Source: Chlorops oryzae
Taxonomy: Eukaryota; Arthropoda; Insecta; Diptera; Chloropidae
Length of the DNA stretch: 64,000 nucleotides
Assembly (NCBI GenBank): GCA_020466095.1
Contig: CM035808.1
Coordinates: 20,634,980-20,698,979 of the forward strand
Reading direction: 5' to 3'
Each line of letters begins with the position of its first letter. The first letter of the stretch is position 1. Positions 23,001 to 34,349 of the stretch are shown here, piece after piece. The notes under the pieces are model-generated. The model saw only the letters and a program-made list of their open reading frames with translations, made no database searches and was not told where the DNA came from. A program made the position numbers and the translations under genes.

Positions 23001-26000
23001 CCGAAGCAGAATCACAAGCATCTTGAGGAAAATCTGAAATCCAAAGTAGTCAAAGTGCGCGCTGCACATACTTGCGAGTGGCGTGGAAATCGCAAAGTTG
23101 CCTGCTGCACATGCTGCACGCTGCTCAAGTAAATTAAGAGCGACATGAAAACGCACGGCGACGCTGGAAATACTCCTGGGAGTCATGCAGAAGACGCAAG
23201 CGAGAGCCCCAATTGATGTAATGCAATTCCAATGCGGCATCGTCGCTGTTCTGAGATTCTTTTGGGGTTGTTTTTTTCTTCTTTCAAGTGACTGCTTCAT
23301 TCAGTTTTTCTTTGCTTAAACTTTAAGGAAATGCATCAGATTTTCTTCCACTTTTTTCATTGCGGGCCGTCACTGTCAACTCAAATTATCATTTTATCAG
23401 GTTGACGTTATTTCAGGCTGTTGCAGAGTAACGACTAAAGATAAAGAAGGAGAAATTTAAAGGCAGAGCATAGGAACTGCAGATAATCTTTTGAAGGATA
23501 ACCTACAAGGATTAATGTTCATTAAAAGGCAAAAGGAAAATGAATGCCTTTGATACAAGCTAAAAATAGTTTTTACAAGGCTCTTTTATGAAAGCTCTTT
23601 CGTCGAAAGTGATCTCATTATAATATGCAAGGATGAAGGAAAACGCATGTAAGAGCTTGTAAATACGTTTTACATTCTTCATTCTCTGGTATTTCATTGA
23701 AATTGATGAGAAATTTCCAGCATCCCAATTAAGAATATTCGCATTAAAAATCATTCTTCTCATTTTTAGCGGATGGTTTAATATTTATTGATATATTATA
23801 ATTTTCAGTGGAAAATCACAAAATACTACCAGATCAGCGCTAATGAATTAATGAAGTTTCTATTTTGTTTTTTTGGCCTTCAATAATAAAATTCCATGAT
23901 TTAATATCATTGGATTCTGCACCGAAAAATAAATACCAACAAGTAAAATAATTCTCGTTTATGATGAGATTTTTCATTCTTCACATGCTTCAAATTCTGA
24001 AGAATATATTGAATTTCCATGAATTGTAAATGAAATCTACAGTTGTGTTCGATTAAAAAAAATCGGCATTAGTATTAATCTTAAATCTTATATGCTGTGG
24101 CTTACTTGTTGACTCTTATATGTCAACTATAAAATTCTGAATCTTATACATCGAATATTATTAACCGAATCCTTATACCGACACTTTTATACGGGCTCTT
24201 ATATGTCGACTCTTATATTCTGACACTTATGTGCAGGATCTTATATTCCGACACACATTTATCGAGTCTTATATGTCAACTCATATATTCGGACTCTTAT
24301 ACATTGAATATTATTAACCAAATCCTCATACCGACACTTTTATACGGGCTCTTATATGTCGACTCTTATATTCCGACACTTATGTGCAGGATCTTATATT
24401 CCGACACTTATTTATCGAGTCTTATATGTCAACTCATATATTCGGACCCTTATACATCGAATATTATTAACCGAATCCTTATACCGACACTTTTATACGG
24501 GCTCGTATATGTCGACTCTTATATTCCGACACACATTTATCGATTCTTTTATGTCAACTCATATATTCGGACCCTTATACATCGAATATTATTAACCAAC
24601 TCCTCATACCGACACTTTTATACGGGCCCTTATATGTCGACTCTTATATTCCGACACTTATGTGCAGGATCTTATATTCCGACACTTATTTATCGAGTCT
24701 TATATGTCAACTCATATATTCGGAACCTTATACATCGAATATTATTAACCGAATCCTTATACCGACACTTTTATACGGGCTCGTATATGTCGAATCTTAT
24801 ATTCCGACACACATTTATCGAGTCTTATATGTCAACTCATATATTCGGACCCTTATACATCGAATATTATTAACCAAATCTTCATACCGACACTTTTATA
24901 CGGGCCCTTATATGTCGACTCTTATATTCCGACACTTATGTGCAGGATCTTATATTCCGACACTTATTTATCGAGTTTTATATGTCAACTCATATATTCG
25001 ATCCCTTATGCATGGAATATTATTAACCGAATCCTTATACCGACACTTTTATTCGGGCTCGTATATGTCGACTCTTACATTCCGCCTTTTTTGTCCAGGA
25101 TCTTATATCCCAACGCTTTTTTATCGAATCTTATATGTCGACTGGATAATTCGGACTCTTATAAATCGTCTCTTACACATATCTCTACGTCTGTATAGCG
25201 GCTCTTAACATATATGTCAAATCTTATATTCCGAATTTTTTGTGTACATAGATGCTTTTAGACTGACTCTTATATGTGGACTCTTATATGCCGTCTCTTG
25301 TATGCCGACTTTGATATGTCACGCTTGTATACTAACTATAATATGTCCACCTTTTTATTCCGACTCTTTTGTAATTAAATTTGTGTATTGACTCTAATAC
25401 ATATGGTTACTCTTATACGTTGACTCTGAGAAGTGGAATCCTATATATATGTCGATTCTTATATGCTGATTAGGATATGTCGAACTTTATATACAAATCG
25501 AAATAAGTCGACTAATGTATGCCGAATTTTATACCCTGTTTCTTATACACTGAATCTTTTATTCTGACCCTTATATTCCGAATCTAATACACCGATTTTT
25601 ATTTGCCTAATCTGATATGTTGACTTTTATATACCGATGAATATATGATGACCATTGGCGTAGCGAGACCTGCATAAAAATTGAAATATGATTTGGCGCC
25701 CGGTGCGGCTGTCCCCATCTCATTTACTCACTCTTATATTCCGCCTCTAATATGCCGACTATGTTTTGTGGACCCTTATACGTTTGAGGACTATTTTAAA
25801 TTGACCCTTATATGCCTAATCTTATATCCCGAATCATATACATATGTCGACCCTTACATATCGACTCTTATATACCGAATCTTTTATGTCGACTCTAATA
25901 CGCCGACATATGAGTTGGAAGTCCTACTCATAGTCTTTTCCAGTAATATTCAATTGAGCACAGCTGTAATATTGTTTGCTCATCTCATAATGGAGCCCGA

Positions 26001-28161
26001 ATGGAAATGGAGAACATTTAGTGCCGTATAATCTGACCCAATAACGAAATACGCGTTCGAAGGATTAAGCTTTCAATTAAGTTAACGCATGCCGAAATAG
26101 AACATTTAAACATTAAATCCGGATCCCATTAAAACAATTTTTTGTTTTTTTATTGTTTCCTAATCTCCATTAGGAAATCAATTTCGTTGACAAATTGATC
26201 CGTGCCCTAAAATGAGTTTTCCGCAACAAAACAAAACAAAACAACAATCCATATCGTCCAGTCATGCACAGTCGAACAAAATTTTTGACAAGTGGCGATA
26301 GTAAATCATGTTTTTACGAGTTCTTAATTCGATTAGATTAGTTAAACAGAGAAGCGACAATGTAAGCGACATGTCTACGGGCATATAGAAAAGGAGAATT
26401 TACGATTTGATGCTGCCGGAGAATTCCAATAAAAACTATAAATTTCATATAAAAGTGTTTAAATGCCACTAAAACGGGGAAATTCTCATTGACGTATATG
26501 TGTACGATGAGGAACACGCGTGGACAGATGGACGAATAGATGATGAGTGAAATGGCATTGCGGAAATGTGAAGAGAAAGTGAATAAAAAGGATCTATAAA
26601 AACGAAAGGGACTGAAAGAGAGAGAGAGAGAAAGCATTAGTTGGAGACCCTTAAGGGAAATAAAGAAAGGAAGTGTCGTCCGCGTTGAATTCGGCACCGA
26701 ACGAAGTTGTTAATTTGAGAAGGAATAAGTTGATGGAGGCCATAAATGCCCCTGAATACGGGTCGCCGCCTATCAGACATTCGGCTAAGTGAAATGCATA
26801 AAGAAACTATAAAAATTTTACGATCTCTTCTTCTCGAACAGAATACTGTGGCATTGTTGAATGTACTAAAAATGATGCCATTAAGGGTATTTTAGAAAAT
26901 TATACTTAATTTAATACGAAGACCATAAGGAAGATACAATTTGATTTTGAAGTGCTTTTCCAAGAAAATAAAAGTAAAAAAAAAAAAATAAAAAAATCAA
27001 ACATTGTGAAAGTATCAAAGGTGATGCCCTCTGCGTGTTCTTCATCAGCATAAAAATGAAAACACTTACCCATAAGGTCCCGATTTCATTTATCTTCAAT
27101 ACCTTCGGAAGTAAATCCGCCCTTATCTCACCTTCTGCTCGTTTCGATTATATGAATAAGAAGTAAAGAAATGAAAAAAAAAAGGGGAAAATTCATGCTA
27201 CACAATTAAGCACTTATTGCATGCTCCACTTTGTCACGCGAAATCGCAATTTAAAATACCCATTAAGTACTTCATCGAACCGTCCGATTCAGTTTTTCGT
27301 ATGCATTTCAGATGGTGCTTATCGCAGTGCCACATACCCAGACATGGAGCGTTCATCGGCCGATCAGGCATCGAATCGAGGCGAGCATTCACGTAAGCCA
27401 CGGCGCAATCGAACAACATTTACCTCATCACAATTGACAGCACTGGAGAAGGTGTTCGAGCGTACTCATTACCCAGGTAATGAATGATATTCAGCTCAGC
27501 TCATTTCAATTGACTTTCACATCCAATGAATCCCCCATAACCACCCACCCCAACCCCCTCTTCAACCGTCATGTTTCAGATGCTTTCGTTCGCGAAGAAT
27601 TGGCCAATAAGGTTGGCCTGAGCGAGGCACGTGTTCAGGCAAGTACCTAGTTACGAACTCGTATTGTGAAACCGTTTTTCCGTCTATCTGGATAATTGAA
27701 ATCGAAATTGCAAATTGTACGTATGTGTATATGCGTGCATGTACATATATTTTTTTTAGGTTTGGTTTCAAAATCGGCGCGCCAAATTCCGACGCAACGA
27801 ACGCAGCTCGACGGCCGGACGTTCGATCATGGCCACGACACCACAGCCCGTTCCGCCCATAACGAGTGCACATAAATTTCATCCCGATAAGAGCCCGGCG
27901 GCCTCATTGTTCCATCATACACAGCAAATGGAGTTAACACATCATCCATATTCGCTCGGCTTTCCCAGTTTGAGCATGTATTCGCCCACAACGAAAGGAT
28001 ATGCGAATTCGTATAATGCCTTCGGCACGGCCGCGGCTAATACGGCCGCTGCTGATGCATGCACATTTTTCGCACCCAATAGCTACTGCGGGGCACCTAA
28101 TTATCAAGGCTATAGTGCAGCTTTACGGTACAAAGGCGCACAAGGATTTTCAGCGCTCTAG
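18919..28161 (+). CDS. PRRX: PRRX-type paired-like homeodomain transcription factor (four coding exons)
   Basis: The CDS joins 18919-19594, 27312-27476, 27580-27638 and 27760-28161: 1302 nt including the stop, 433 residues. The homeodomain spans about residues 255-314 and contains [36 protein letters not shown]50 and N51 are residues 304-305. The FRRNER ending and flanking [10 protein letters not shown] separate PRRX from SHOX, ARX, OTP and aristaless relatives. FSVNNLL at 193-199 matches the PRRX octapeptide-like motif (FSVSHLL in vertebrates). The last 16 residues ([11 protein letters not shown]...) look like a degenerate OAR motif. Known role: nuclear sequence-specific DNA binding on TAAT-type sites. 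The probable Drosophila counterpart is CG9876, from memory. The ATG at 18919 is the first in frame with the long exon 1 ORF. The protein is longer than vertebrate PRRX (about 245) because exon 1 is rich in Gln, Ser, Ala and His. Confidence 0.92.
19993..20062. repeat. CT-rich microsatellite
   Basis: Runs of CTCTCT interrupted by CACTC, CCTC and GTCT within intron 1. On the opposite strand it is GAGAG-rich, the kind of sequence bound by GAGA factor in flies. A regulatory role is possible but not shown. Confidence 0.8.
20256..20990. mobile_element. TTAA-flanked, piggyBac-like non-autonomous element
   Basis: TTAA occurs at 20252-20255 and 20991-20994. The ends are CCCCTTACCGCAT and, read from the other side, CCCTGTACTGCAT (10 of 13 identical). 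Starting with CCC after TTAA is the piggyBac pattern. No transposase ORF is visible. It lies inside intron 1 of the homeobox gene. Confidence 0.55.
22167..22373 (-). CDS. Possible antisense terminal coding exon, unidentified
   Basis: On the - strand a good acceptor (CCCCATTGCAG) precedes an open frame of 68 codons beginning [15 protein letters not shown], followed by a Thr-rich tract from ACG repeats and ending [15 protein letters not shown] and a stop. Codon choice looks coding rather than random. No family is recognised and no partner exon was found upstream on this strand, although an in-frame ATG occurs 24 nt before the acceptor position. It lies in intron 1 of the PRRX-like gene on the opposite strand. 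It could be a nested gene's last exon or a chance ORF. Confidence 0.3.
   Translation of the reverse strand, partial: NLWQSKRSLDDSVSPAVYSGMSFMSTTTTMTTNTTTTAAVFKSVILKPRNRKLPTYGARSWSDSSSAQ
24070..25910 (+). repeat. Degenerate tandem array of 15-bp TATGTCGACTCTTA-like units with higher-order structure
   Basis: The base unit resembles GTCGACTCTTATATT(CC), about 15 bp. Units are grouped into larger blocks: the landmark CGACACTTTTATACGGGC recurs near 24177, 24331, 24482, 24613, 24763, 24887 and (as CGACACTTTTATTCGGGC) 25039, at 124-154 bp spacing; TGTGCAGGATCTTATATTCC recurs near 24230, 24385, 24661 and 24940. The right third (from about 25200) is more diverged and interrupted near 25655-25720 by unrelated sequence. 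Long ORFs arise because the unit is a multiple of three; they are not genes. Confidence 0.9.
27312..27476 (+). CDS. PRRX: PRRX-like gene, exon 2 (N-terminal half of homeodomain)
   Basis: The acceptor CATTTCAG precedes the exon and the donor is GTAATG at 27477. It encodes residues 226-280 plus the first base of Asp281, including [20 protein letters not shown] and VFERTHYP. Confidence 0.92.
27580..27638 (+). CDS. PRRX: PRRX-like gene, exon 3 (59-nt micro-exon in homeodomain)
   Basis: The acceptor ATGTTTCAG precedes it. It encodes [20 protein letters not shown], completing Asp281 at its start and ending cleanly after Gln300 (homeodomain position 46). Its donor is GC, not GT (CAG then GCAAGT). 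Confidence 0.92.
27639..27759 (+). other. GC-AG intron inside the homeodomain
   Basis: The intron starts GCAAGT and ends TTTTTTTAG. A consensus-like CAG/GCAAGT context is usual for functional GC-AG introns. No alternative GT donor keeps the frame through VQ-VWFQNRR. Its place between homeodomain residues 46 and 47 is a well-known intron site of paired-like genes. Confidence 0.88.
27760..28161 (+). CDS. PRRX: PRRX-like gene, exon 4 (recognition helix to C-terminus)
   Basis: Begins at [16 protein letters not shown] after a TTTTTTTAG acceptor and ends with TAG at 28159-28161. The tail is rich in His, Ser, Tyr and Ala, with an OAR-like end. Confidence 0.92.
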   Translation, partial: VWFQNRRAKFRRNERSSTAGRSIMATTPQPVPPITSAHKFHPDKSPAASLFHHTQQMELTHHPYSLGFPSLSMYSPTTKGYANSYNAFGTAAANTAAADACTFFAPNSYCGAPNYQGYSAALRYKGAQGFSAL

Positions 28162-28294
28162 AGAACTTTAAGTTAAGGACATTCTTCGTTGTTCAATGCA
28201 ACTTTTATAAGTAGTCAATATACAATTTTCAATGTGCAAATATTTTTTTTTATTTTTTTTTTAATTTTTTATTTATTTTACTTTTTGTTCTTCA

Positions 28295-28304
28295 AATAAA
28301 TAAA
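28295..28304 (+). other. Probable poly(A) signal of the PRRX-like gene
   Basis: Overlapping AATAAA hexamers (28295-28300 and 28299-28304) lie about 135 nt after the stop codon, in an AT-rich 3' end. This would give a short 3' UTR; later signals could also be used. Confidence 0.6.
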
Positions 28305-30599
28305 AATCATTTTCAAGAATAGAAGATTCGATTTTTCTCACTGCAGCAAAGATTCTCAATCAATTAAATTATTCAATGTCGAGAAAAGCCATTAATTATT
28401 TCTGCATCATTTTGTTTGAGAACGTTGCAAACTTTTTGCGGTCGGACAGCTTTTTCATTATCAGAACGCTGAAAAGGATTCACTAATGATCTGCAGTGTA
28501 AGGATTTTTTCCTTTTTAAACAAGCTCAACGCTAATCATGCGAACGCTATTGATTTAAGTGGATGATGCGGCTCAGCGGAAAAACCGATAAGTACTTGAA
28601 ATGAGTTTCAATGATTTTAAAAACACGGCTTCCTGGAGCATTTGGAATGAATGATTCTCGAAATTCATAATTGCTTGCGGTGATTTTCTTTTCGTATTTT
28701 CTATTGAATTAAAAATTTTTCTCTTGCAAGGCTCCCTCTAAACTAGGAGATTGATAGATGAGAGATAGACTTACATTCAGTGTTGTAACCTGCCATTACG
28801 CCAGTCTTTGGTAACTAGCCCTTTTACTAGTCACAACACGATTGAATAATAGACAGGCTATACTCTTCTCGAACCAAATCCTGGGACTGGGACTGTTGAT
28901 GCCTGCGTCGATTCTTCAGTCGTGTAATTTTCAGCATTCCAGTTCGACCTCAGAGAATTTTTTAGCCATTCAGACTGCTACGCGTTCCCACCAACTTTCT
29001 GGAACACGAAGCTTTTCTGTGTATCTGCAGAAATTAAAACAGACTAAACCACCTTATTTGTTTCGACCGATATAATTAAATCGAAGCTTTTATTTCATTT
29101 AAATAACAATTAATATCCTTGTATATTTTCATTTGTCTTTAATCGAACTGATAAACCAACTCTTTTTTTAGTTTGATGCTATACAAAAAGGGGTAGACAT
29201 TCTAGGCTTTTTCCAATATCCTGACATCACAAAACGAACTTTTCTTTCATTCAGTTAGTATGAATTCTCCAGTTGAGTTTGCAAAAAATGTTTGCCATAA
29301 CCTTATATGGGATTTTACTTTTCATACAAAAAAAAAGATTCTTTGCGCAGTATGTCGTCCTCTTTGAAAAAAATCCTGGAGCTCATAACTAGAAAAATTC
29401 ATAGGAAATTCGAATATGGAGCTTATGAATGCTTATTGGAAAACAACTCAAAGGGATATCCAATGAAAGAGAATTTTATTAGTTCGAACAGGGCCGGATT
29501 AAGGTTGGGGCCATGGCCTACCATGGTCCATTCTACAATCCAGTCCTGAGTGCGAACATTTTGCTTTCATTCGAACTTCACTATCGACGTAATATTTTTA
29601 ATCAAAATTTTTAAGCCAATAATATCCATTTTCATTCCATTTGCATGCTTTGACGGAGAAAATAAATTTAAAAAAAAAAGTAAAAGAGAAGAGAATTAAA
29701 TAAAATTGTATTCGAATTTGTGTTTTTATTTATTTATGTTTGAGATTAAAAGATTTACAACAAGCCTAGACAAAAAACGGATTCATTGATTTAAGCTTTA
29801 TGAACAGGAATAAGGACACTTTTGATTGCCTTCATCTATTTGGGCCTCGATTCAATTGAAAACTCATATCTAAAGTTGGGGAAAAACTGAATTTTTAAAA
29901 ACTTTTCATCGAGTGCTCGTACACTTGAGCGTGCTGGACGTTTTCTCAGAAAACAAAAGAAAAGCACTTTTCAGCAATAATAAAAAAAAGTTCGTAGAAT
30001 GGCTCAGTCGGAATTAGCAGTAGGTAGTAAGCGTATTAAAGAGCACAAAAGGAATCAAGGAATGCTTTTCGAAACCATTCCAAAGGTGCAAACAATTCCA
30101 TAGAGATTCAAAAGAATTTTTTTTTTTATCGAAGCAGAGAAGCGAATAACAAAGAGAATTTCCCAGAATGAATTCGTCATTGAAGAGAAAAATCGAAATT
30201 CAAATCGAGCTCCATAAATTATTATTCAGAAATACGGATTAGCTGGGATAGAAAAATACATGGCTTCTATTTGTCGAAAAGGATAATGAGCTTATACATA
30301 CATACTTACCCACTTCCAATGAAATATTTCATTAACGCGAAATACAAAGAAAAAAGAGCTTACATTGATAAGAGAAAATATGAATTTAATCGACTAACAC
30401 ATTTGATTTTGTTTTTTTGTTTTTTTTGTTATATAACACTTACACACATTTAACAGGTCTAGGGAACTTACGTGAAGTCTAAGATTTACAATAAATAGCA
30501 TGTCTACTATAAAACACAAAAGCTACGATTCTAAAATTTGAATTCTTTTCCTTTGGTTAAGCTTTTCATACATTTCTCAAATATCCTGTTCCTTAGTCC

Positions 30600-30775
30600 A
30601 TCCTTTGTCTGTTTTGTTTTTTTGTTTTTTTTTGTGTTTTTGTTTTTTGGGTTTTTGTGCTTTGTTTTTTGGTTTTTTGTGTTTTTGTTTTTCTGTTTTC
30701 TTGTTTTTTTGTTTTCTTGTTTTTTGGTTTTTGTGATTTTGTTTTTTTTTTTTTGTTTTTTTGTTTTTTTGTTTT
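30600..30775. repeat. T/G low-complexity tract, (TTTTTG)-like
   Basis: Runs of 3-12 T separated by G, with occasional C. Its translations are Phe/Leu/Val- or Lys/Thr-rich artefacts. Confidence 0.9.
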
Positions 30776-31841
30776 AATATACTTTAATAATTTAATATCA
30801 AGTGCTTTTATTGATACATACATATATGGATTTTCATCCTTTATAACTATTTATGCGTATTTTTCCCCCATAACAAAAAATGATCGCTGCATTTATTGTG
30901 CTTAGCAAAAATCTTTGTCATATGAAATTTATTCAAATTTATAGTCTTAATAATAATATAAATAATTTTTATATTCTTGTTTTGTTTTGTTTTTTTTTTT
31001 TTTCAAAATTAATCTTATTATTTATTCGTAAGCATATTGCAGCGAGAAGAGCAAATAATCACTTTTCTGTTCTGACCATTCAGCAGCATTCCCTTCATAA
31101 AAACGTTCATAAAATGAATGGGTCTTAAAAATTCATATAAATAGGTATATACACACACAAACCCATAATTATGTTAACAAATGAGACTGCTGTTTAAGCA
31201 TTTAAGGATGATTAAAGCAAAAAATGGGTTCAAGGTTCTTCACAATCTCTCTCCGTTCAATTTAACTCTCGTGGCAACAATATGCTTAGGTAAACTCTAC
31301 GTAACCATACTAAGTTAGTTAGAAAGTGCTCAATAAGCATTCAGAATTGCAATTGCATGTTGCCGAGAAGTATTTTATGTACTCGTATTATATATAAATT
31401 TCTTTTGAGATATCCTTTTTATATATGTATATATATATATGTTTATGTAAACATCTTATTACTTAGTTGCAAGTTAGCTGCAGTCGTACTGCCAGGTACT
31501 CTAGGTACAACTACTTGCGGTACTTACGGCTACGTCCTTTAAACATACACAAAACGTAGAGGCTATCAACAGAGCTAAAACATTCAGAGGTCGAAAATAA
31601 TGAAAATATTTTACATACATATCTGCCTTAATATTTAGGGATAGTATAAAACAATTGAAAATGATTTGAATATCCTTTTTGGGTTTTTTGTTATTATTAT
31701 TTTTTTTTTTTTTGTTTTTTAAGGGTTCTGCTAAAGCATCGAAGGCCAATGGTGAAGATTGATTGAATTGGGTCCTAGGGTACAATGGAATAATTTAGAT
31801 ATTTGTACGAATTTGTACAAGCGGATAAAGGGTATAACATT

Positions 31842-31845
<4 letters not shown>

Positions 31846-31875
<30 letters not shown>
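31846..31875. repeat. AT dinucleotide microsatellite
   Basis: A nearly pure (AT)n run followed by AT-rich near-palindromic sequence. Confidence 0.85.
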
Positions 31876-31876
<1 letters not shown>

Positions 31877-32436
31877 AATATATATATGTATGCTTTTGGT
31901 TTGAGCTTGAGAAATTCAGTTTGATTTTCTTGTATTGTCGTCTTAGATTTCTGATCAAGTGGGATTCATTTTGAACGATAAATACTTTTATATTGATTTC
32001 TTATTTAAACATGTTTATTCGGTACATATATATGTATGAGTTTATGTAGTTATATATAGCATAGTAAATACTTAGGTATGTATATCGTATATGATATATT
32101 TTGATTTGTAAATAGATTTTCTTTTAAGACCATTAATATATTTAACGTCTCTTCGATAATTGTTTATTCCACAGAAAAGAAAATGCTTACCGATAAACTC
32201 TGTTGAAGTTGATAAAATGTTATGTTTTTGTTTTAGCTTATGCTTAAGAGCAGTTAACTTTACATTACAACTGATTGATATTTTATTGTATTTTTAGCTT
32301 ATTTCTATTTCTAAATACTTTTCTCTTAAAGAAAACTTCATTCGAATAGAAGAAAAATTTAAAGAATATTGAAAATTTCAAAAAAGAAAATTAATAAATC
32401 TACATGTTTATTTCTTTTTGCCACACGTGGTTGTTT

Positions 32437-32579
32437 GGTCCGGTTAGACCAAGCAATTCTGATTGAAGAGTTGCCCACATATATGTCGACAAGTAGGCAC
32501 GGGGAGTGGAATAGAGTCGCCTCCTTGCAAAGAAGTGCTGGCAACTCTTCAATAGGAATTGCCTAGTATAAACCGGACC
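32437..32579. mobile_element. 143-bp snapback MITE with arms of about 39 bp
   Basis: The left arm GGTCCGGTTAGACCAAGCAA through GAAGAGTTGCC is inverted on the right as GGCAACTCTTC through AAACCGGACC. The arms match closely with a few substitutions, leaving a middle of about 60 bp. A transcript would fold into a strong hairpin. No clear target duplication, so the superfamily is unassigned. Confidence 0.7.
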
Positions 32580-34317
32580 TTTCTGATCGGAGTTGGATAT
32601 TAATTAATTATATATATATATTTTTTTTTAATAATCTCTTTTTATGAAATTATTATTTCGAATTATTTCTAAGAATCTTCATCTGAAGCTTGGGCGAAAA
32701 AGGAGCACATTCAAATGTTTAATAATAATTACCATTGGGCATCATCATGTATGATCCGGGTGAGATTTTATTCATCGAATTCGAGATGAATTCTACTTTG
32801 ACGTTCATATTCATGTTATATATGTATTCAGAAAAATCTACAGCTTGCCTCGAAAAGATAAAGCCTCTCAGAATCGGCTGCACAATTTCCAAGAACATTC
32901 GTAGTTACGAATGCTTCATGCTTCTACTTCGGTTGCTGCCCTAACGAAAATTTTTTCCTTTGAAAGTCTTTACAAGGAGCTTTTTCTATGAAAATATATA
33001 TCTTTTATAAGTACTTTTTTTGTTTGTTTTAAGTTCAAGACTTTCGATAAAGGGAGAAACGGATGAAGGGAAAAATGGATGGATTTTATTTAAAAAATTT
33101 ACTATTCAAATTTTCATATCAATATGACTCTTAAAGTCTCGTATCCTCGTAGCAAAAAAAATCATTTCAAATAATCAAATATTTCTCTTCACTTTATCTG
33201 AAACACATCAAACGTTTTCCTCAATCTTTTGAGATATGTACCTACCTACCTACAAAAAAAAAAAAAAACAAGTAACTTAAATCCTTCGTTCCACTTTTGA
33301 GCTCTCTTTATTTGAAATGATTGAACGGAAATTTTCAAAGATACACTCGCTTGCAATTTATCGAACGTGGGGTAAAAAAAAAATTTTTTTTTCCCCACCT
33401 GAAATGCAATTCAATTTCGGCTCTCATATGGATACATACATATAGGATACGTGCGCCATGTTTGTTCGTGTAACTTAAATGCGTATTGCAAATATGCTGT
33501 TTTGTTCTTATTAAAATGGGTTCTCGCAGAGCAAACAATTCGACGATAATCCTTTTGGCATGAATATTGTTGTATTTTCAGAAAAAGCAAATATTCCTAC
33601 GAAATTTAATTGCAGATGGCTGTAATTAAAGTGGGAGTCTGAGCGTCTGTTTGTGCTTGTGTGTGCATGCAGGTGTGTGGCAAATGGATGAATCGTGCAT
33701 TTGCATACACCGCTTTTCGGATATGGTTGGTTGTGCGATTATGGTGAGCATGTAAATCTATAAATATGCATGTAAGTCCGAATGTAACTGTTCTGGGAAA
33801 ATGTGGTTCGAATGTAAGAAAGCATTTTATTTAGTATGGATAAAAATGTATTTACGTACACAGAAAGTTTTTTAAGTATGATTTTTTATTTAATTTTTGC
33901 CTTCATTTTTGCTTTCGATTTTAAAATTTTTTTTTCTTTTCTCTTCACTTTCATTTTATGGTATTTTGGAATTTTTTTTTAAAGTTTTTTATTGATTGCA
34001 GTCACAATATCTCTCCGTGAGCATGATTAACTTGTTGTTTTATTGTTGCTGGAGTTTTATCAAATGATTTTATTGCATGCTTTTTAATTATGCTCTTTAC
34101 GCTCCTATTATCATGTATTAAAATCGTATTGAATTACATAAAATGACATTTAAACACACACCGAGATATTTTAAAACGTGTTAAAAACTTTTTTCGATTA
34201 TTCTTGTTTAAGCTTCGCTGATCAATTAAGGTTTTTTTTTTTTATATATAATAATTAATATTTATTTATGCTATGGTTAAGGGAAACCTCATTTAGTGAG
34301 AGGAAGGGAGAGAGAGC

Positions 34318-34349
<32 letters not shown>

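Larger units (their letters stand above)
19595..27311 (+). other. Intron 1 of the PRRX-like gene, 7.7 kb
   Basis: Bounded by the GTCAGT donor and a CATTTCAG acceptor. It contains a CT microsatellite, a TTAA-flanked element (20256-20990), a large degenerate tandem array (24070-25910) and a possible antisense exon (22167-22373). The parts at 21000-22160, 22380-24060 and 25911-27311 hold nothing else recognised. Confidence 0.8.
28330..32436. other. Intergenic interval, no gene seen
   Basis: About 4.1 kb of AT-rich sequence. It contains a long TTTTTG-rich low-complexity tract (30600-30775), an AT dinucleotide run (31846-31875), and T tracts near 30990 and 31700. No coding exon is supported. Confidence 0.5.

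Noticed and set aside
24229..25208. Overlapping long ORFs of repeated [22 protein letters not shown] sequence
   Set aside because: They arise from a tandem array whose unit is a multiple of three, occur in several frames at once, and have no promoter, splice or domain support.
30593..30823. Lys/Thr/Gln-rich ORF on the - strand and Phe-rich ORFs on the + strand
   Set aside because: Both are translations of a T/G low-complexity tract.
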